In this document: piece by piece, positions 60,095 to 64,000 of the stretch | Numbering within the stretch: position 1 is the stretch's first letter | Layout: every line of letters starts with the position of its first letter | DNA from: Anabaena minutissima FACHB-250 | GTDB taxonomy: Bacteria > Cyanobacteriota > Cyanobacteriia > Cyanobacteriales > Nostocaceae | Length of the DNA stretch: 64,000 bases | Direction: 5' to 3' | Assembly (NCBI RefSeq): GCF_014697125.1 | Contig: NZ_JACJRG010000024.1 | Span: 1 to 64,000, forward strand | Notes under the pieces: generated by a model | Database searches by the model: none | Seen by the model: only the letters and a program-made list of their open reading frames with translations | What the model was told of the DNA's origin: nothing | Position numbers and translations under genes: made by a program

Positions 60095-60382
60095 GTGCTG
60101 GAATTGATAGTTTTACTAATCAGAGGCATCCAACCATTTTTAGTACCCATTTGCTTTGTTGTTGCTTGGATGCTCATTTCTCTTGTTGTTTGGAGTCTAT
60201 GGACAGCTGCACGAGACAGTATCACCACAGCCAAACAAATGCACCAAATACCCTGTACAGGTTGTCAATTTTTCACCGATGACTACCGCCTCAAATGCAC
60301 TGTCCACCCATCTATAGCCAATACAGAAGAGGCGATTCATTGTTGTGATTTTCAACCGAAGACAAATCCTTATTTGTACTAG
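60095..60382 (+). CDS. small membrane protein with Cys-rich tail
   Basis: 95 residues. One long or two short hydrophobic segments (~3-36; PFLVPICFVVAWMLISLVVW) are followed by a soluble part with C-x2-C (PCTGCQFF, ~53-58), Cys in RLKCTVHP and C-C-D-F (~85). The four to five Cys could bind a metal or an iron-sulfur centre. I believe it is a conserved cyanobacterial hypothetical; the function is unknown. The start could also be slightly downstream. Confidence 0.7.
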   Translation: MLELIVLLIRGIQPFLVPICFVVAWMLISLVVWSLWTAARDSITTAKQMHQIPCTGCQFFTDDYRLKCTVHPSIANTEEAIHCCDFQPKTNPYLY

Positions 60383-60384
60383 GG

Positions 60385-60428
60385 AACAGGTGACAGGGGA
60401 CAGGGGACAGGTGACAGGTGACAGGTGA
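60385..60428. repeat. heptanucleotide tandem repeat array
   Basis: Mixed GGTGACA and GGGGACA units, about six copies, downstream of the small membrane protein, followed by GGGGGAGCA repeats. Confidence 0.7.
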
Positions 60429-60521
60429 AAAGAAAGCAGGGGGAGCAGGGGGAGCAGGGGGGAGAAAAATACAATGCCCAATAACGCCCACTCACTACTC
60501 ACTACTCACTACTCAGCACTC

Positions 60522-61475
60522 TTAACTAATTTCCAACAATACCTTTAAAACCCCTCGGCGTTGGGCTTGAGCAAAAGCCTCTAGTGCTTCGTTGAGTGGG
60601 TAGCTGGCATGAATTAGCGGTTTTACGTCTACCTTTTCTGCTGCTAATAAATCCAATGCTGCCGGAAAGGGGCCACAACGAGAACCGATGAGGGTGATTT
60701 CATCCACTACCAAAGACGAAGCATCGAAGCTGAGGTTGCCTGCATAGGTACTTTTCAATACGAGAGTACCACGAGGACGTAGGGAGCGACGAGCGATCGC
60801 AAATCCTTCTGGATTACCAGTACATTCTACGGAAATATCAAAAGTTCTATCTTTTACAGCATCAACTAAACCAGTTTTTATTCCCCGCGCCTCTAAATTA
60901 GAAAGTTTGTCTTGGTGACGACCGACCACCAACAGTTGACAACCAGTTAAAGCCAATGTTTGCGCTACTAACTGCCCTAGTTTGCCATCTCCCACTACTA
61001 GCACGCGGTCATCTGCACATATCGTCACCTGCTGCTGAATTTCTAGTGCGGCTGCTAAGGGTTCGGTAAAAGTGGCAGTGTCCGTTGATACATTTTCAGG
61101 TACGGGATGAAGATTTTCTATGGGTAAACAAAGATAGTCAGCAAATGCGCCGTGACGATTGACGATACCCAATACTGTACGGTTTTCGCAGTGGGTTGGT
61201 TGTCCCCGACGACAGAAACGGCAATGACCACAAACAGCATTAATTTCACCGACTACGCGCTGATTGACAAGATGTTTTGGCCCTTGTTCTACCAAACCGA
61301 CAAATTCGTGTCCTAAAACACCAGTATAGGGGTAGTAACCTCTCAGTAATTCTAAATCAGTATTACAAATTCCTGCGCGTAAAACACGCACAAGGGCTTC
61401 CCCTGCTGGTGGTTCAGGAATAGGAATATTTGTACGCAGTTGTAATTGCTTATTTTCCAGCCAGAGTCCTTTCAT
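60522..61475 (-). CDS. zinc-dependent alcohol/sorbitol-type dehydrogenase (MDR family)
   Basis: 317 residues. The catalytic zinc site has Cys in RAGICNTDLELL (~35-39) and GHEFVG (~54). The structural zinc site is CGHCRFCRRGQPTHC (~81-95). The Rossmann motif is VLVVGDGKLGQLVAQTLAL (~159). It oxidises a polyol or alcohol with NAD(P). It is shorter than the usual ~340 residues, but no motif is missing. Convergent with the upstream small gene; monocistronic. Confidence 0.9.
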   Translation of the reverse strand: MKGLWLENKQLQLRTNIPIPEPPAGEALVRVLRAGICNTDLELLRGYYPYTGVLGHEFVGLVEQGPKHLVNQRVVGEINAVCGHCRFCRRGQPTHCENRTVLGIVNRHGAFADYLCLPIENLHPVPENVSTDTATFTEPLAAALEIQQQVTICADDRVLVVGDGKLGQLVAQTLALTGCQLLVVGRHQDKLSNLEARGIKTGLVDAVKDRTFDISVECTGNPEGFAIARRSLRPRGTLVLKSTYAGNLSFDASSLVVDEITLIGSRCGPFPAALDLLAAEKVDVKPLIHASYPLNEALEAFAQAQRRGVLKVLLEIS

Positions 61476-61665
61476 GATCTTTTTCTAGTCAGATACTCAC
61501 AGGCATTTTAACCGCGATGCAAGCAGCTGGACATAGGGAGGTTTAGACCAGAGGCTAGAGAAGATATATTTTATCCCTGCATTGTGTAATTATTTACAGA
61601 GTGTTTCCTAGATCAAATATTGCTTACCCAGTCAACTATAACTATTGATTACAAAAATAAGCACT

Positions 61666-62235
61666 TCAAATTTCCAACTCAGATGGACTGGGGAATTTGA
61701 CCTCAACCTTGCTTAACCAAATGATTAGGTCATTGGAATGAACTGCAATCTCACTACCCAAGGTTTTGATATATAAAAGCCCATCGCTAATAATTAAGTC
61801 TCTGATGGGATACCATGAATTACGTGTACGGATCAGCAAATCTAAAGGAATCCCTAACTGTAAACTATTTTTGCGATATTTCCACCAAGCCCGCCACAGA
61901 TTCACTGATTTTGTACAGTGCATATGATATCCTTGGGGCAAAGGACAGTATTTATACTGATAGCAATGGCGTTCATCTATTTCCCCTGTGAGGATATAGC
62001 TGTAATCTGCCAAAGCCTCGTTCATTAATTCCCAGTAAGTTGAAGTTGATTTAATTGAGAATTCCAGTGTTTTCTGGGTGAGTTGGGCAGTAGCAATCAC
62101 ACCTTCAGCTTTGGCTATGACTTGGTTACTTTTATAGACTGTCTGTGCCTGTAAAGAAGCGTTGGCTAACAAAACTTCTTTCTTTTGGATAGATTGATCA
62201 ACAAACTCTTTTAATAAATCTAAGTTAGATAACAT
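61666..62235 (-). CDS. conserved-looking protein of unknown function
   Basis: 189 residues. The first ~80 residues are helical (NLDLLKEFVDQSIQKKEVLL, AEGVIATAQLTQKTLEFSIK). The middle has an unusual Cys/His/Tyr-rich patch (DERHCYQYKYCPLPQGYHMH, then C), and the rest (KYRKNSLQLGIPLDLLIRTR, GLLYIKTLGSEIAVHSND) looks beta-rich. No signal peptide or named domain is recognised. Isolated on the minus strand with large gaps. Confidence 0.6.
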   Translation of the reverse strand: MLSNLDLLKEFVDQSIQKKEVLLANASLQAQTVYKSNQVIAKAEGVIATAQLTQKTLEFSIKSTSTYWELMNEALADYSYILTGEIDERHCYQYKYCPLPQGYHMHCTKSVNLWRAWWKYRKNSLQLGIPLDLLIRTRNSWYPIRDLIISDGLLYIKTLGSEIAVHSNDLIIWLSKVEVKFPSPSELEI

Positions 62236-62987
62236 GGCTGTTTTGTATTCAATGCACCATTTTTACTTAAGCTATAGCTCATTGTCAGTCAGCAATTACC
62301 GTAATATCACCATTACCAAATCATTACTGTAATTCTGATTATACCCAAACCCTATTTTAAATTTGTAAATATACGGTGAACTATTTTGATTCTTCAAATT
62401 TGTCTATTACAGGTAGTAAAGTTTTCATGAACAACTCTTTTATCCATTTATTTTAAATATTGTGTGAACTAGTATGTAATAATTTATTAACTCAAAAATA
62501 AAGTTTTTATATTCATCTAGTATAAATACGTAAAACATTTTCACCTCAGCAATAATCAAGCAGATAATAGAGGCAATCTTTATCACCATCTACTGAAAAA
62601 GTTAAAACACGTCTTGAAAAATGTAGTGGAGAATAGAACCTTGACAAGGGGGCATAGGGGTTAAAAATTTACAATAAAATGAATAGATTGAATAATGAAC
62701 TCTCGAATTAAATCTAGATTGGACAGCATAATTGTTTATCCCCAACGAGGAAATTTTACAAAAAAAAGTAAATTAAGTGTATTAGCATTAATTAAGTTGT
62801 TATTGGCAATCAAAAATACACAGTCAACAACCAGTGATGTCATTAACTAATGACACCATCTAATTACATATACGTTGTAAAGCTATAAGATCCTGAAAAA
62901 ATACCCAAGTCACCTGTAAAAATTTTTGCGTTAGGTGACTTGGGCTAATAGGAAGTGCTTGGTAACAAAAAAAGCTGGAAAAACTTG
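62236..62987. other. 752-bp intergenic region
   Basis: AT-rich, no supported open reading frame. The promoter of the 61666-62235 gene should lie in its lower end. The only clear structure is the terminator at 62895-62945. Confidence 0.45.
62895..62945 (-). terminator. rho-independent terminator of inositol monophosphatase gene
   Basis: On the minus strand CCCAAGTCACCT (62933-62944) pairs perfectly with AGGTGACTTGGG (62904-62915), followed by TATTTTTT. It starts ~45 bp after the stop at 62988. Confidence 0.8.
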
Positions 62988-63794
62988 TTAGATTTCCATC
63001 TTTTGAGTAAAGGGGGTAAAAAATGGTACTAATTCCGAGCGACTGACAACAAGGGTAGGGAAAGAGCGATCGCTATAATCTTCTGCTGATACCAAAGGAA
63101 ATGGCTCTGAATCCAGGGATATCCAACTACCGCCAGCCGCTTGCACAATCACCCAAGCTCCTGCTATATCCCATACTTTGGGTGTTGCTTCCACACCGCC
63201 TAAAGTCGCTCCAGCCGCAACGGTGAGAAAATTATAACTAGCTACACCCAGCATCCGAATTTTGCAGGGAAAGCCTTGTTGCACCACAGCCAAGCTGCGA
63301 GAACAGAGATTAAAGAAATGATTACTGCTGGGAGCATCAATACTAGTATGGATGGGGTGATGATTGAGAAATGCTCCCGATGGTGTATTTAAACCAGAAT
63401 CACCTGGCCAAAATCCGTGAAAGGCTTGATTCAGTGGTGGTACATACACATAACCGAAAATTGGTGTACCTCGATATAACAAACCCAGAGAAATTGACCA
63501 GATAGGGATACCCCGTGTAAAGTTGGTTGTCCCATCTAAAGGATCAATTACCCAACACCATTCTGTACCAGGAAAAATCTGATCGCTTTCTTCACTCAAA
63601 ATTCCATAACCAGAGAAAGTAGAAGCGATCGCATCCCGAATTTCTTGATCAGCCCATTTGTCGGCTTGTGTCACCAAGCTACCATCAGCTTTTTGTAAAG
63701 CCTGCACCTGGCCGTAATCTTCCATTAGTCGCTTCCCCACCCTGGTAGTAGTGGTTTGGGCGAAGTCGAGAACTGTTGTCCAAAAATCGTTCAT
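62988..63794 (-). CDS. inositol monophosphatase family phosphatase
   Basis: 268 residues. Metal-binding motifs are complete: GILSEESDQIFPG (~64-76, first Glu pair), WVIDPLDGTTNFTRG (~82-96) and WDIAGAWVIVQAAGG (~212). It removes phosphate from myo-inositol-1-phosphate or a related substrate (histidinol-phosphate is a common alternative in this family). It ends in a strong terminator and is 24 bp downstream of a transporter gene on the same strand. Confidence 0.9.
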   Translation of the reverse strand: MNDFWTTVLDFAQTTTTRVGKRLMEDYGQVQALQKADGSLVTQADKWADQEIRDAIASTFSGYGILSEESDQIFPGTEWCWVIDPLDGTTNFTRGIPIWSISLGLLYRGTPIFGYVYVPPLNQAFHGFWPGDSGLNTPSGAFLNHHPIHTSIDAPSSNHFFNLCSRSLAVVQQGFPCKIRMLGVASYNFLTVAAGATLGGVEATPKVWDIAGAWVIVQAAGGSWISLDSEPFPLVSAEDYSDRSFPTLVVSRSELVPFFTPFTQKMEI

Positions 63795-63818
63795 TGATAA
63801 ATTCTCACCAAAGCCGTT

Positions 63819-64000
63819 TTAATCTAAATCACTTTCTAATACAGAAGCGATCGCTTGCTTGGTATTGGTTTGAAATTCTGTCACGTTTACCCGATTGAGA
63901 AACCAAATCGACAGCACCATACCTAAAGCTTCCAAAGCAAATACTAATCCATAGGCTAATTCTAATGTTGGTAGCAGATTCCGGCCTAAATCTAAAACTG
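63819..64000 (-). CDS. C-terminus of a membrane transporter (MFS type), cut by window edge
   Basis: The last 60 codons of a minus-strand gene whose start lies beyond 64000. It ends NLLPTLELAYGLVFALEALG, then MVLSIWFLNRVNVTEFQTN and VLESDLD. One complete transmembrane helix and a short cytosolic tail resemble the last helix of major-facilitator (perhaps PucC/BCD-type) transporters of cyanobacteria. Family assignment is tentative because most of the protein is missing. Confidence 0.5.
   Translation of the reverse strand, partial: VLDLGRNLLPTLELAYGLVFALEALGMVLSIWFLNRVNVTEFQTNTKQAIASVLESDLD

Overview
The window looks like the chromosome of a filamentous, heterocyst-type (Nostoc/Anabaena-like) cyanobacterium. 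It carries chlorophyll synthase (chlG), many HIP1 octamers (GCGATCGC), heptanucleotide tandem repeats (for example GGTGACA), degenerate CCCAATCCCCAATCC-type intergenic repeats, and several families typical of these genomes (DUF2862, paired Uma2 proteins, EAD-type conflict proteins).

Region 1 (about 1-12450) is an accessory peptide locus. A NHLM/NHLP-type exporter (ABC permease/ATPase and HlyD adaptor, followed by a PRXL2-like thioredoxin-fold protein) sits beside at least nine very short genes. Most of these encode a conserved leader ending in a double-glycine-like motif followed by an unrelated C-terminal core. The precursors flank a class I terpene synthase, a secreted M23-like protein with tandem repeats, and a TPR protein. 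Five copies of a ~65-80 bp upstream element, able to fold into a hairpin with one compensatory change, precede four precursor genes and one secreted protein. The C39-peptidase exporter expected in such systems is present only as two decayed C-terminal fragments.

Region 2 (12450-20860) holds a ribbon-helix-helix protein, a membrane protein with an HNH-like motif, an Nfu scaffold, a GH57 glucan enzyme, RtcB, a methyltransferase, a HAD hydrolase and tRNA-Ala(CGC). Region 3 (21070-24790), next to the tRNA, is a small conflict-type island: two proteins sharing an EAD-like N-terminus (one with a trypsin-like domain, one with a formylglycine-enzyme domain) and a DUF4041/GIY-YIG protein.

Region 4 (25290-38840) is mostly ordinary: an RND efflux pair behind a palindromic operator, a deleted SDR pseudogene, a 21-bp minisatellite, an Old Yellow Enzyme, rubrerythrin, a MATE transporter, a DUF39 protein, an RGG-rich protein, a TPR protein, and a GDT1-family Mn exporter. 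The exporter has a clear yybP-ykoY manganese riboswitch (38933-39044) and an overlapping terminator.

Region 5 (39109-55016, all minus strand) is a surface-polysaccharide operon: a Wzm/Wzt-type ABC exporter, all four steps from sedoheptulose-7-phosphate to GDP-D-glycero-D-manno-heptose (gmhA, hddA, gmhB, hddC), two SDR sugar-modifying enzymes, a C-methyltransferase, three glycosyltransferases and a 1411-residue GT-GT-methyltransferase fusion.

Region 6 (55347-64000) has two Uma2 proteins, DUF2862, a Get3/ArsA-like protein with a degenerate P-loop just upstream of chlG, a MITE, a small membrane protein, a zinc alcohol dehydrogenase, an unknown protein, an inositol monophosphatase with a terminator, and the C-terminus of a membrane transporter cut by the window edge.
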